A DNA stretch of 64,000 nt from Cricetomys ansorgei. Taxonomy: Eukaryota; Chordata; Mammalia; Rodentia; Nesomyidae. Location: assembly GCA_026225945.1 (NCBI GenBank), contig JAMJFZ010004066.1:1-64000 (forward strand), in the 5' to 3' direction. This document shows positions 1-10,667 of the stretch, piece after piece. The notes under the pieces were generated by a model, which saw nothing but the letters and a program-made list of their open reading frames with translations, had not been told where the DNA came from and searched no databases. The translations under genes were made by a program, and so were the position numbers. Each line of letters begins with the position of its first letter. Position 1 is the stretch's first letter.

Positions 1-38
1 TGTGTGTGTGTGTGTCTGTGTGTGTGTGTCTGTGTGTA
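1..38. repeat. (TG)n microsatellite at window edge
   Basis: Alternating TG with two TC interruptions, running into the left edge of the window. The open frame over it is only a cysteine/valine dipeptide artefact. Confidence 0.9.
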
Positions 39-326
39 GCGTGTCTCACTTTGCATAATGCCCTCAAGGTCCATCTATGTAGCAGTGTTTGCCAGAATTC
101 CTTCCCTTTAAGGGAAACACTCCGTTGTATATATGTCCCCCACTTTGATACACACCCGCCCCTCCGTGCACACTGGGGCTCTTCCTACCTTCCAGAGCTT
201 GTAGGTGAAGCTGTTATGAACTGTTATGAAGCTGTTATGTCACTTCCAGAGCTTGCTTTGATTTCAGGGGGCTGGGATGGGCGTATATACCCAGAGATGG
301 AATTGCTGGGTGAAACGGTAAGTTTC

Positions 327-460
327 TTGTCTGAGATAGGGTCTCATGTAGCTTAGGCTAGCCTTGCACTTGTTGCTGAGGCTGGTCTTCAGTTTCTGAT
401 CCTCTTTCCTCGGGCTCTCAAGTGCTGGGATCACGGGGTGCGCAGCACCATGACCAGCCA
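327..460 (-). mobile_element. Old B1/proto-B1 SINE inserted in the L1M
   Basis: The antisense B1 hallmarks 'gagatagggtctc', 'aagtgctgggatcac' and a terminal accatgaccagcc are present but diverged. The L1M sequence resumes on both sides, so the SINE arrived later. Confidence 0.65.
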
Positions 461-716
461 CTCGGTAACCTGTTTGGAGCTGAAGTGTGTGAGGGAGCAC
501 TGTTATTTTCCACAATGGCTGCACTGCGCGGCGTTTCCACCTGCAGTGCACAGGGCACCTTCCCCTCCCTCCTCACGGGTCCTCGTGACTTTCTGCATCT
601 ACGGATGCGGACAGTTGGTTGTGATCTGTGTTTCTCTGGTGTGCTATACTGAGCATTTCCTCACAGTTGACTTTATAATTCTCTAAAGAAATGTCTATTT
701 GAGTTCTCTGTCTTTT

Positions 717-940
717 CTAAAAGAGTTATTATTTCTATCTTATGTGCATGGGAGTCTTGCCTGCATAGCTCTATGGGCACTGCATGCATGCAGTGCCCGT
801 GGAGGCCAGAAGAGGGCATCAGATCCTCTGGAACTGGAGTTACAGATGGTTGTGAGCAGCTATGTGGGTGCTGGAAACTGAACCTGGGTCTTCTGCAAGA
901 GCAGCCAGTGCTGTTAAGCACTGAACCATCTCTTCAGCCT
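717..940 (-). mobile_element. B3 SINE (antisense) inside the L1M
   Basis: Reads 'ggaggccagaagagggcat' through to 'aaccatctcttcagcc', the antisense form of the tRNA-derived B2/B3 head. An imperfect direct repeat of about 12 bp (tctctgtctttt near 705, ctctgtcctttt near 941) is consistent with a target-site duplication. Confidence 0.85.
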
Positions 941-1245
941 CTCTGTCCTTTTTTTTTTTTTTTAAATCAGCTTGTTTGGTTGCTGCTTTTGAACTGCAGG
1001 AGCTCTTTATATATTATGGTACTCACCGTTACCAGATAAATGAGTTGCAAATATGCCCTCCCCCTTTTCGAGTCATCTTTCACTCTTTTGATGCTGCCAT
1101 TCCTGCATGGAAGTTCTAAATGTCCATGTAGTCCCGTTGTTTGTTTTTATTTCTGTCTCTTGGTCTTGTGGTTCCCTAGCCAGAAAGGCTTGTCAAATCC
1201 AGTATCATAAAGTGTATTCTACATTTCATTTTAGCCCCCCTTAAT

Positions 1246-1489
1246 GCTCATCGCCGAGAACGGTGACTTCAGGGGTGGTTATCAGCTGTGTGACATCCTA
1301 GCCCGGTCCTTCATCTCTTCGTGGGGATACAGGACTCCAGTGGAGAGAGATGTCCCTCCTCAGCCAAGTGGCCAGCTCTAAGCTGCACATTAGCTTTGTT
1401 TATTTGCAGTGGTTCTTCGCCTTCCTCTGATGATGGAGAGCCAGCGCTGAGGTTTCTTCTTTTGTAAAGCGTCGTTATGGACTCAGGGG
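1246..1489. other. Unassigned non-coding stretch
   Basis: No SINE, tandem repeat or credible open frame seen. It may be a further diverged part of the flanking L1 relics. Confidence 0.4.
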
Positions 1490-1720
1490 TTTAATGTCTG
1501 TGGTGTTCTTACTAATCCGCTGCACTTACTGTTTTATTGTTCCAGCCTTTCCATCTTTAGACTGACACAGACCTCGGAGTTGGCTCTGAGCTCCTCTGGC
1601 GTGGTCTGCAGAGTCTTTGACACGTTCCCAGCTTACTGCAATTCCAAGATGTTTTAGGCTGATTTTACACATTTCCTGTCCCAGACGGAGTCAGCCACTG
1701 AGATAATATTCAAATATAAA
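1490..1720. mobile_element. Ancient L1-like fragment
   Basis: The words around 'gagttggctctgagctcct', 'tttgacacgttcccagc' and 'acatttcctgtcccagac' resemble the 3' region of old mammalian L1 subfamilies. Divergence is high, so family and orientation are left open. Confidence 0.45.
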
Positions 1721-2204
1721 TAGTTCCGAGCTTTTACAATCGAGAGAGAGCAAGACTGCTCGGAAAGTTGGAATGCTGTGTGATCGCACTGAGCTGCGCC
1801 CGGAAAACCGGAAAACCGGACCCTGTGTGACAGGACCGAGAGCCCCAGTTCTCCCGAGGGTGAGCAGAGCATGATCAGGGAAGTCACAGTACACTTCTAG
1901 TGTGTGCCACTGGGTGAGAACCCTTCCTGAGCGGGCATGGTGTCCAGTGGAGGGCTGAGGAGACGCCGAGGGTAACATAGAGTTCAGCAGAGCCCAGCCC
2001 AAGGCCAGCTCTGTGGGTGACAGGGACTCGGGCCGAGAAGCTAAGGGCGCACTGAATCAGAGGAGAGGGCTGAGCGGGCCAAGCCAGAGCCTGAGTGCCT
2101 GGCATTCCACCTCTGAGGAAGGCAGAGCCAGCAAGCTTTCCAGATGTTCCGTGAGTCAGCAGGAGATGGGGACACACTGGGGTCTTGAGAGAGGAGCAGA
2201 GTGT

Positions 2205-2311
2205 AAGCCAGGCATGATGGTTCATGCTTGGGATTCCATATCTCAGGAGTCCGAGGCAAGAGAAAGGAGAGTCCCCAATCAACCAGGGCTATGTGACAAC
2301 GCTCTGTTGGA
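2205..2311 (+). mobile_element. Degenerate B1/proto-B1 whose tail leads into the purine tract
   Basis: 'agccaggcatgatggttcat' and 'caaccagggctatgtgacaa' align to the two ends of a B1-type monomer. The A-rich tail position is occupied by the GGAA tract that follows, suggesting that the tail seeded it. Confidence 0.65.
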
Positions 2312-3047
2312 AGGAAGGAAGGAAGGAAGGAAGGAAGGAAGGAAGGAAGGAAGGAAGGAAGGAAGGAGGAGGGAGGGAGGGAGGGAGGGAAAGGAAGGAA
2401 AGAAGGAAGAAAGGAAGGAAGGAAGGAGGGAGGGAGGGAGGAAGGAAGGAGGAGGAAGGAAGGAAGGAAGGAAGGAGGGAGGGAGGGAAGGAAGGAGGGA
2501 GGAGAAAGGAAAGGAAGGAAGGAAGGAAGGAAGGAAGGAGGGAGGGAGGGAGGGAGGGGAAGGAAGGAAGGAAGGAAGGAAGGAAGGAAGGAAGGAAAGG
2601 AAGGAGGGAGGGAGGGAAGGAGGGGAGGAAGGAAGGAGAGGAAGGAAGGAAAGGAGGGGGAAAGGAAGGGGAAGGGAGGAGGGGAAGGAAGGAGGATGGG
2701 AGGGAGGGAGGGAGGGAGGGAAGGTGAGGGAAGGAAGGAGGGGGGAGGGAGGGAGGGAGGGAGGGGAGGGAAGAAGGAAGGAAGGGAAGGAAGGAAGGAA
2801 GGAGGGGAGGGAGGAGGGAGGGGGAAGGAAGGAGGGAGGGGGAAAGAAAGGAAGGAAGGAAGGAGGGAGGGAGGGAAGGAAGGAAGGAGGGAAGGAGGGA
2901 GGGAGGGAGGGAGGGGAGGGAGGGAAGGAAGGAAGGAAGGAAGGAAGGAGGGAGGGAGGGAAGGAAGGAGGGAGGAAGAAAGGAAGGAAGGAAGGAAGGA
3001 ATGTGAAGGGAAGGGAAGGGAAAAGGAAAGAAAAGGAAAGGAAAGAG
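2311..3047 (+). repeat. 0.74 kb (GGAA)n/(GGGA)n polypurine tract
   Basis: Almost uninterrupted purines made of GGAA, GGGA and GAAA units, with single T interruptions near 2697, 2725 and 3002-3004. The long open frames on both strands here (lysine/glycine/arginine/glutamate forward, serine/proline/leucine/phenylalanine reverse) are by-products of the 4-bp unit, not a gene. Homopurine mirror sequence of this length can form triplex (H-DNA). Confidence 0.95.
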
Positions 3048-3209
3048 GGCTGGAGAGATGGCTCAGAGGTTAAGAGCACTGGCTGCTCTTCTAGAGGTTG
3101 GGAGTCTAATTCCCAGAGCAGCTTATGACTGCCTGTAACTACAGCTCCAGGGTGCCCTGCACCCTCTTCTGGCCTTCTCAGTAAGATGCTTTAATACCAT
3201 GGCACACAC

Positions 3210-3240
<31 letters not shown>

Positions 3241-3326
3241 CACACAGGCACACACACAAATGGACACACGGACACACATGGACACATGCACAAATGCATA
3301 CATAAAATAATTCTTTTTAAAAATGA
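3048..3326 (+). mobile_element. B2 SINE with embedded CA repeat
   Basis: Begins 'ggctggagagatggctcaga' (B2 head with A-box region), passes 'gccctgcaccctcttctggc' and ends in a CA tract (3206-3290) and an A-rich tail. Confidence 0.9.
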
Positions 3327-3329
3327 AAA

Positions 3330-4144
3330 GGACAAGAAGAGAGTGTATTTTGAGGCCAGCTATGTCACACAGAGGGGCAACAGTGGTTCCTGCCGCAATC
3401 CTCGGTGTGAAATTCAACCTTTTTACCTGGACGGAAGGCAGCGTGTCTGACTCTGACCTCGTGGAAACAGATCCTACGGTTTCTTTGTTGCCGTTCCCAA
3501 ATTCTTCCAATGCCGTTCCCGCCTCAGAACCCTGGCGCCTGATGCTCTGCCTGGGTTCCTTTCTGAGTGGCCTCTTCTGTCCCTCACTGTCCTCCTCGGA
3601 GACTCCACCGGCTCTGTCATTGTATCCACTGTTGCCCCCGGGCCTGTTGCCAGGCCCTCTCACTGTAAACTATTTAATTTCTCCCTGAAATTAGCACCTT
3701 CTTACTCAGGGCCTTTTCCCTATTGTCTAGGTTCTCTTCCCACTCCAATGATGGTTTGAGTGTCCCCAGATAGGTGGGGATGCTTCTTCATGTACCAAAT
3801 ATTTCTAGAACCAGCCAGAGATTTCCAGAAGGCTAGTGAGCCTTTCCTTGGTCCAGCCAAACCCCTGTTGAAATGTGAAGCCATTTCTCCCCATTCCTAG
3901 GTCGTGCCCCCACGGTCTCTCGTCTGCTGTGGGCCTCTTGGATGCCCTGTGTCGAGAGCATCAGAGAAGGTTCCAGAAGATGAGGCATGTGGTGGCAGGC
4001 AGCAGGACACAGAGACAGTAAAGATGGTCACGCTGACTCAGACTCCCCAAGTGGGGCACAAACCGAGTGACAGGCTCCCCCCGCCACAGTGCTAACAAGT
4101 TCTGTTGTGTATTTTAAAAAGAAAAAGAAATTAAGTCCACCTGA
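3330..4144. other. Stretch without a recognised gene
   Basis: Mixed-composition sequence with open frames of up to about 120 codons on the plus strand. None has a convincing splice frame or recognisable domain. No recent mobile element seen. Confidence 0.4.
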
Positions 4145-4322
4145 CTGGGGGTGTGGCTCATCTGGACCATACAGCCTAGGTCCAATCCCCAGCACCCCAT
4201 AAACCAGGTGTGGTGGCACACACCTGTAATTCCATCACTCCGGGTGGGCATGGGAGGGTCAGAAGTTCAAGATCGTCCTCTGCTCCACAGTGAGTCCAAG
4301 GCCAGTCTGGGCTTCTTGAGAC
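4145..4322 (+). mobile_element. B4/RSINE-type SINE (ID head joined to B1)
   Basis: An ID-like head ending 'ccaatccccagcacccc' is followed directly by a B1-like body starting 'ccaggtgtggtggcacacac'. This is the composite layout of B4-family SINEs. Confidence 0.8.
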
Positions 4323-4539
4323 AGACATAGCTTCCAACACTTAGTCACACAGAGACTGGGTGGTGAGAAGCATGGACCTCCAGGTCTGGGCTATGCCTCC
4401 AGATTGTGTTTATGCTGCACACTCCTTGAAAATTGTGCAAAGAGCGTGTATTTGGATTGAAAAATCCCTCCACTTCTCTGCTCACATCCTTTGTACCCCT
4501 CGTTCATCTGTACATATCTGTGTGAGCCATGTGATGTTC

Positions 4540-4542
4540 ACA

Positions 4543-4589
<47 letters not shown>

Positions 4590-4640
4590 GTGTGTAGAGC
4601 TGCCCTCAGAGTCCAGAAGAGGGCGCCAGAGGGCACTGGA
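4540..4640 (-). mobile_element. Truncated B2/B3 with TG repeat
   Basis: A TG tract (4543-4588) is followed by 'gtccagaagagggcgccaga', the antisense B2/B3 middle. The head of the element is missing or too diverged to see. Confidence 0.6.
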
Positions 4641-4659
4641 CGCCTGGTTACTAGGAACC

Positions 4660-5344
4660 TGTTCTGGAGGCCTGGGGTAGGAGTCATGATTACCCACGGA
4701 GGCTTCACCAACTCACACTTTGCACTTCATTCAAATATCCCACATCATGAAGCAGCCCTTTTCTCAGAACCTGTCTTGTAGATGTGAGTATGCGTCCTTC
4801 TGCGTGTGCCACAATGAATCCAGCCCAGCCCACCCCCATCACCCTGAACTGCTACTTCCTATCGTCTGCCCTATTCTTTCCCTTGCTAAGGTAAAATGAG
4901 CAGAGGGCCATCCACTGCTATTTCTCTTAGCCGGCAGGTGGCTGAGTGTCCGAAGACACCTCATCAGCCGTTATCTGTCCCTAGATGGGCCTATCATCAA
5001 CATGGCCAGACACAGTCCAGAAAGTAAAGACCTTAAAATGTTTAAGTCACAAATTAGTGTAGAGAACCAACACTGGCCACGAACACTGACAGAGCTTCCA
5101 TCAGAAAGGAAGAGCCCCACTGAGCAACAACTCTGAGCTGTTCCTTAACAACAGTGAGGAGCAGGGATAAAAGGCCATGTGAGTGTAGCAGGGTGGGGGA
5201 GGGGGAATGGGGGTGGGTGGGGGTTGGGGACTGCCTCCCAGAACCCTTCTTCAGAACTTTTTCAAGCCCTTAAGTCATAGGAGAAGGTTAGGGGCAGTTC
5301 ATACGTATTTCCCCAGCAAGCCTGCCTGCTCCCGGCTTTGCCAG
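4660..5344. other. Stretch without a recognised gene
   Basis: No clear SINE or splice-bounded open frame seen. A G-rich stretch lies near 5190-5230 (repeated GGGTGGG-type runs). Confidence 0.4.
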
Positions 5345-5712
5345 CTGTCCTAACTGGCTTTCTGTAACTGCGATGAACACCACGACTGGAAAGAACTGGG
5401 GGAGGAGAGGGCTTATTTCAGCCTACGACGTACACTCCATCGCTGAGGGACTGAAGCAGAAGCCGTGGAGAAACGCTGCTTGCTGGCTTGCTTCCATGAC
5501 ATGCGCGGCCTGCTTTCCTACACGATCCAGGACCACCAGCTCATCGCTGGCTGGACCCTCTCACGTCAGTTACCAAGCAAGAAAATGCCCCTGTGGATCT
5601 GCCCTCAGGCCAGTCTGATGAAGGCAGTCCCTCAGTTAAGGTTCCCTCTTCCCGGTTGATTCTAGGTTTGTGTCAAGTTGATAAAACTACCCAGTGTGTC
5701 AAGTTGACACAA
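5345..5712 (+). mobile_element. Rodent interspersed repeat, copy 1 (family not named)
   Basis: Shares with copies at about 13.4 and 57.7 kb the series 'gggaggagagggcttatttc', 'tgctggcttgcttccatgac', 'caggaccaccagctcatcgc' and an end like 'tgtgtcaagttgataaaact'. I recognise this as a dispersed rodent element but do not assign a class. The apparent ORFs here belong to it. Confidence 0.7.
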
Positions 5713-6094
5713 ACTACCCTGCTCCCCATGTCGGGGCTTCTGAAGAGAGACACCCAGGGATGCCCACGCTGCTCCGCCTGCCTAGCACTACCCTACTAAA
5801 ACTTCACTCAACTCCCTCACCGGCCCGCCTGCTCCGTTATCATTCCCTTTGTTCATTTTTTTTTCCCCCTTCTTAATCTCTAGCTAATGTTTTCCACCCT
5901 GTGGCTTTCCAAGAAATCCCATCCATCTGTGGTTGAGACTTTGATTTGCTGGTAACGCCTCCAGTGAAGTCTGAAGATAACAAGAGTGTCCATTTGACAA
6001 ACGAGAGATTTAGCACTCCCCCTCCCCCACCCCACCCCTGCTCTCTTACTAGAAGTCCCCTTTGTTAGGATGTGATTTTATGGGCTGTTAGAGT

Positions 6095-6180
6095 TTATAG
6101 AGTTGGAATTTGACTTGGAATGTGGCACGTGGGTGTCTCTAAGCTATTGTAAATAAAGGCTGCAATAAAGAGACCCGTGC
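6095..6180 (-). mobile_element. Small L1M fragment
   Basis: 'aagctattgtaaataaaggc' corresponds to the antisense L1M motif about an interval between human-type 'gctattgtgaataatgctgc' landmarks. Short, low confidence. Confidence 0.4.
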
Positions 6181-6365
6181 AGGGGCTGGGCTTGGAGGGC
6201 AAAGGGAAGTGCCACCATGCCTGATGATATGAGTTCCATCACTGGGACCCAAATGGTAGAAGGAGAAGAAATGACACCCTACTACGAGTCGAGTTGTCCT
6301 CTGGCCCACCCTGGCATGTGCTCTGCCTCCATGAATATGTAAATGCAACAAAACAGCCTTAAGAA
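6181..6365 (+). mobile_element. B3 SINE
   Basis: 'gccaccatgcctgatgatat', 'ccatcactgggacccaaatg' and 'gagttgtcctctggccc' are the B3 body landmarks in order. The tail is A-rich (aaatgcaacaaaac). Confidence 0.8.
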
Positions 6366-6369
6366 GACA

Positions 6370-6985
6370 GCAAGCATGTGTTTTCTTGCAATCTCCGGAG
6401 AAAAGTGACATGGACCCTGGGCTACAGCAACACGCTCACCAACAAGCCATTCTGTAAGGAATCAGCTTGGATAGCCTTCGTTCAGGTCCCTGTCCTTGAG
6501 CTAGTATCAGGAATTACGCAGGGGAAAAGTACTTTCCTTTATTTACTAACATACACAGTGGGTGCTGGTTTGTCATTAGATTTGCGGGCGCAGGAAAACA
6601 TTGCCTTCGCCCTCCACGGCACAGACCAGACGGCTAAGGCTGTGAATTAGACTGTAGGCGGGCAGAATAACAGAAAAGGCATTTGCATGCACCCTGTGCA
6701 TGGGAAGGCATTGAGGAAACATGAATATCCGGCACTGGATGAGATACAGAAGCACTCACCATGTGGAAGTGGGAGACGGGTGGGTGTGCAGGCAGCACAG
6801 AAGGGTGTACACAGGGGAAGGATGCATGGGCCTTCAAAAGAGGTGACGAGTCGGCTTGGTGTGGTGAGGACCTCCAGTGTCCTCTCCCCCTGCGTGAGTC
6901 GATTTTCCCTGATGAATGAGATCCCAGGTAAGGATTCACGGTGATGAGGTTCCTCTACGGGGGTCTTTGTTCCTAAAAGACCCAA
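6370..6985. other. Stretch without a recognised gene
   Basis: Holds an isolated plus-strand donor-like site (atcccag/gtaagg at about 6907). No supporting reading frame is recognised. Confidence 0.35.
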
Positions 6986-6989
6986 GGAG

Positions 6990-7100
6990 ATGAGCCAGAT
7001 AGAGTAATACATGCTTATAGCCCATCATTCGGGGATGCTGAGGCAGGGGAATAATGAGTTCCAATCCAGCCTGGGCTATAGAATGAGACCCTATCAGGCA
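6990..7100 (+). mobile_element. Old B1/proto-B1 SINE
   Basis: 'gggatgctgaggcagggga', 'tccagcctgggctatag' and 'aatgagaccctatca' are B1-like landmarks in a diverged copy. Confidence 0.65.
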
Positions 7101-7316
7101 GGTCACTACCGGTGCCATAGAAATGTGTGGATGGGGTGAGGTAGAACTTGGCCTGCAAGAAGCCCCTTCCAGCTGGTGGAAAGCGTGAGCTGTGCCCAGG
7201 AGCTTTCTCCCCGGCTCAGGAGGGGACGGGTGGGAAGCCACAGGGCTGCTGGGCTCACCGAGAGGCAGAGAAGGCCTGTTAGGAAGGGAACAGAAGACGG
7301 AGAGGAGGGGAGGGGG

Positions 7317-7812
7317 TGTGATGGCTAATCTTGGTTGTTGACCTGACTGTGTCTGGAATCATCTCAGGAGAGGGGTTGATTCCAGACATGCCGGGTTCTC
7401 CTGCGAAGGATTTTCCTCATCAGATTGTTCGAAACAGGAAGACCCACATAAAAACACGTGGAGGAAGGAAGCTTTTGCTTTTTGCTTGCTTGCCCGCCTT
7501 CTGGCTGACAACTTCACCTGTCCGTCGCTGCAACACACCTTCACCAATATCAGGACCCGCTTCAGCTGGACTCCAACGCAGACTGAAGACCAGCAGCTCT
7601 CCAGGGATCCTCCAGGCCTTTGGAACCAGGCTGGGACTGCCGTGACTTCCAGCCTCGTGGACTGAACAGCAGCAGCTACTGCATGCTCCGCCTCTCCAGT
7701 GGGAGACAGATGTTGCTGGGCTACCCGTACCACATCCTGATGATAAATCTAATAAATCCTCTCTTAATATATGTACTCACTCTGTTTGTTTAGAGAACCC
7801 TGACTGATAAGA
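7317..7812 (+). mobile_element. Rodent LTR-like element, about 0.5 kb, probably solitary
   Basis: Starts 'tgtgatggctaatcttggtt' and ends near 'gagaaccctgactgataag', with a poly(A)-type signal (AATAAA inside 'tctaataaatcc', about 7750) near the right end. I recognise the family as a common rodent dispersed repeat of LTR type but give no name. No internal retroviral region flanks it, so it is a solo copy. A target duplication could not be seen. Confidence 0.7.
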
Positions 7813-7860
7813 TGGTAAAAGAAAGGAAGGAGAGAGAATGATTATTAAGAATTTGTTTAG

Positions 7861-8030
7861 CCGGGCAGTAGTGGTGCACGCCTTTAATCCCAGCACTCAG
7901 GAGGCAGAGGCAGGCGGATCTCTGTGAGTTTGAGGCCAGCCTGGTCTACAGAGTGAGTTCCAGGACAGCCACGGTTGCAACAGAGAAATCCTGTCTCAAA
8001 AAACAAACAAACGAAAAACCAAACAAAAAT
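7861..8030 (+). mobile_element. B1 SINE
   Basis: Near full-length: 'ccgggcagtagtggtgcacg', 'gatctctgtgagtttgaggc', a CAAA-rich tail. Flanked by similar words (atttgtttag / atttgttag), a likely target duplication. Confidence 0.95.
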
Positions 8031-8049
8031 ATTTGTTAGGGATCTGATA

Positions 8050-8312
8050 CAGAATAAGAAGTGTGCCCACTATGTGCACATGAGGGCCTGAGTTTGCATC
8101 CCTAGCACGCACATGAAAAGCGAGCTACGGCAGCGTGTATCTGTTAACTGCCATGCTGGGGCAGAGACAGCTGGATTCCTGGTGCTGTCTGGCCAGCCTG
8201 TCTAGCTGGATTGCTAAGATCTAGGTTCAGTGAGAGACCTTGACTCAAGAAGGACACCTGATGTTGACCTCTGACCTCCACACGCGTCCACAGATACATC
8301 CACACAGGAGGG
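8050..8312 (+). mobile_element. RSINE1/B4-family SINE
   Basis: Order of 'gggcctgagtttgcatccc', 'gtatctgttaactgccatgc', 'tctaggttcagtgagagacc' and 'gttgacctctgacctccaca' matches RSINE1/B4 composites. Confidence 0.8.
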
Positions 8313-8379
8313 GAAGAAATGGGAGAAGACAAAACTCACCCTACTTTGAGAAGACTGACCACCATTTTTAAAAATAATC

Positions 8380-8545
8380 CCTTCACTTTTCATCTATTAA
8401 TTTGGATTCAGTCCTTCCCAGCCCCTAGTTTATAAATAATATTGACATCCAGGGAGGGTAGGCGGCTTGTCCAAATCCTCCAAACTGATTGAGCACAGGA
8501 GTGTCTGGCTCCAAGGCCGTGTTTTCTTTACTGTGTCGTGTTGCC
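8380..8545 (+). mobile_element. MIR relic
   Basis: 'gggagggtaggcggcttgtc' and 'gtgtctggctccaaggcc' resemble the MIR core and 3' half. Old and diverged. Confidence 0.5.
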
Positions 8546-8845
8546 AAGTGACCATGGAAATGGGGCTATCGGAACGGACTTGGCGAGGACTCGGTTTGGG
8601 AAGCTGCTGTGGTATTCCATCCGACTGTTTATGAGTTTATCTACTGATGCTTTCACTGACCGTCCCCAGCCACTCTCTCTGCAGGGGTGCTGGATCCTGC
8701 ATTCCCTGGATGTCGCCTGGTGAATCTGTGTGCTGACGGATGCCACATGCTCACGTGGACACAGAATGATGGGGAATGGCCATCTGCAGCAACCCCCACA
8801 CCAGCATAGCAGGCCACGGGGTGCTCTGGACTCTCTGTTTTTCAG

Positions 8846-8917
8846 AAAAGTGAGATTCTGCAGGAAGTCAGAGCCCTGGCCAACTCTGCCCTGCTAGAAC
8901 ATTCTTCTCACTCTTGA
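8846..8917 (+). CDS. Candidate terminal coding exon, unknown gene
   Basis: A strong acceptor (pyrimidine run ctctctgtttttcag) precedes 23 codons opening KSEILQEVRA and ending in TGA at 8915-8917, in frame from the first exon base. The peptide has a leucine/alanine/glutamate composition typical of a helix, with a serine/histidine-rich end. An AATAAA at 9276-9281 could end a short 3' UTR. I recognise no family. No upstream partner exon was found in the first 8.8 kb, so chance remains a real alternative. Confidence 0.25.
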   Translation, partial: KSEILQEVRALANSALLEHSSHS

Positions 8918-8919
8918 TC

Positions 8920-9665
8920 TGCTGACTGACTACATCAAACTGTGACTGTTCTGTGTTCAGTTTGCGGAGAGCTAGGAATTCATGGCGGACTCACCACCCA
9001 GTAGTATGTAGAGGCAGCCCTGTGATGTGACCCAGGACCTCAACAGGCCAAGTCTGACCCTTTCCTTTTATTTATGGGACAACTACTGTCTGTTCTGACT
9101 CCCTGGACCCCTTTCTAGTGTGCCCCGCACTGTGGCATCATTGTCTGTCTCTTCCCAGAATGAGGACCCTTTGCGCTTTAGACTCTCTCTAATGGAGCTG
9201 AGGACCATGTGTCTCTGCTCAGGATTTGGCTCCTTTCTCCTCCACCCTGCAAATCTCATATATATTTGCTGAGAGAATAAACGAACATGAGCATGCTCAG
9301 TCGAAGTATGGTGGGATTTCCCAGGGGGCATGCTTATTAAGCTGCTTGGATGGGCGCCACAAGAAGTTGAGAGAAACTTCAGGCTTATGGACACAGCGAA
9401 GGTAGCTTCGCACTTAAAAGAATGTGAATGAGAAGCGTAGGGGCTTCCAAAGATGCCACAGAGAAGCAAACGTGTGCTCACGGACAGACACGGCCGAGTA
9501 GATCATCTAGGCTCACTGTAGCATGGAGGGGCTCTATTCCCGAGCAACATCAACAATCCACGCTGCCCTGAATGTATTTGGTGGGGATATAGAAACACAA
9601 AATGAATTTTAACTTCTAGTATCTTACATTGGCGAGAAGAAGAAATGCAAGATCTAATGGGTACG
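8920..9665. other. Stretch without a recognised gene
   Basis: Apart from the AATAAA at 9276-9281 nothing specific was seen. A minus-strand open frame of 132 codons at 9083-9481 shows no recognisable domain or splice support. Confidence 0.35.
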
Positions 9666-10045
9666 GAGAACTAAACGGTTAGAGAGAGCACCGTGACAAA
9701 GTACCTAACAGACAGTTGAGGGAGAAAGAAGAGACGGAGGGAGGGAGGGAGGATGATGAATGGATTTTGGCTCATGATTTCAGAGGTCCCCAGTGCACAT
9801 GGCTGGGGTCCATGCATCCGGACCCACAGAAAGGCAGAGGACTCTGACAGTGAGAGCATGCGCCAGCGGCCACGCTGCTTCATGACCCGCAGGCGAGAGT
9901 GACAGACCAGGCTGGGGGCAGGGTGGAACCTTCAAAGGCCCACTTCCTCCAGCGAAGCCCGCCTCCTTCAGCCATGCTCCAGAGCAAAGAACGGACACTG
10001 AATGTTCCCGTCCACACGATGCCAAGTAGATTATCCAGACCACAG
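9666..10045 (+). mobile_element. Ancient dispersed repeat, class uncertain
   Basis: 'accgtgacaaagtacctaac' followed by 'ttttggctcatgatttcaga' and later 'acttcctccagcgaagcccg' resembles a widespread old repeat in rodent and other mammalian DNA. The class is not assigned. Confidence 0.45.
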
Positions 10046-10431
10046 CAAGATAAAGGGCACTCTAATTTTTGGTAAAATATATTAACTATGAAGATCTCAT
10101 AATCTGTCAGTATTGCATTGACAAAGTCAGAAAGCCCTTAGGATCCAGCCACTTCCCCTACCTGCTTTGGGGGACAAAAAGCCCCCAAAGAAATAGAGTT
10201 ACTGTCTGTCCCACAGCCCTGCAGCAGGGATCCTGATGTGCTGGGTCTCTGAGGACCAGGCTTGCCCTTGGACTTGGTGCCTTTTCCTTTGATTTAACCT
10301 TGAAGTGAAGTTCTCCCTGAGGGTCCCAACTCCCCCATTGTCCTCACCAGCTGCTGCTGTGTTAAGACATGGGACCACATGAGCTGAAGCCTCAGTGTGG
10401 ATAGATTTCACTATCAAGTAATTTTAAATAA

Positions 10432-10437
<6 letters not shown>

Positions 10438-10464
<27 letters not shown>

Positions 10465-10465
10465 G
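10438..10465. repeat. (CA)n microsatellite
   Basis: About 13 CA units after 'aaattttaca'. Confidence 0.9.
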
Positions 10466-10491
10466 ATGACCATTTTCTGACCATCTTTTAA

Positions 10492-10629
10492 AAGTTTTTT
10501 AGATTTATTTATTTTTACTTCATGCGTGTTGCATGTGTGTGTGCACGTCTATGTACATGTGTGTGCACTTACATGTGTGCATGTGTGTATATGTATGTAC
10601 ACCTGTGTGTGTGCACACACGTGCTGTGT

Positions 10630-10667
<38 letters not shown>

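Larger units (their letters stand above)
40..1245 (-). mobile_element. Ancient L1 (L1M-type) 3' end, antisense, interrupted by two SINEs
   Basis: Segments at about 45-325, 461-710 and 950-1240 follow, in order, the familiar antisense end of mammalian L1M elements: the stretch around 'tcaaggtccatctatgtagc', then 'gaattgctgggtgaaac', then 'tttatatattatggtac' and 'gtcaaatccagtatcataaa'. It is heavily diverged and its frames are broken. The gaps are filled by an old B1-like SINE and a B3. A small direct repeat of about 13 bp (cttccagagcttg) occurs at about 189 and 243. Confidence 0.75.

Noticed and set aside
2013..3128. 371-codon plus-strand and 266-codon minus-strand open frames over the GGAA tract
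   Set aside because: The tetranucleotide tract lacks stops by composition. Both frames lose all meaning outside it.
7241..7277. Tiny minus-strand exon between taacag and gtgagc words
   Set aside because: Only 17 bp with no supporting frame. Chance is more likely.
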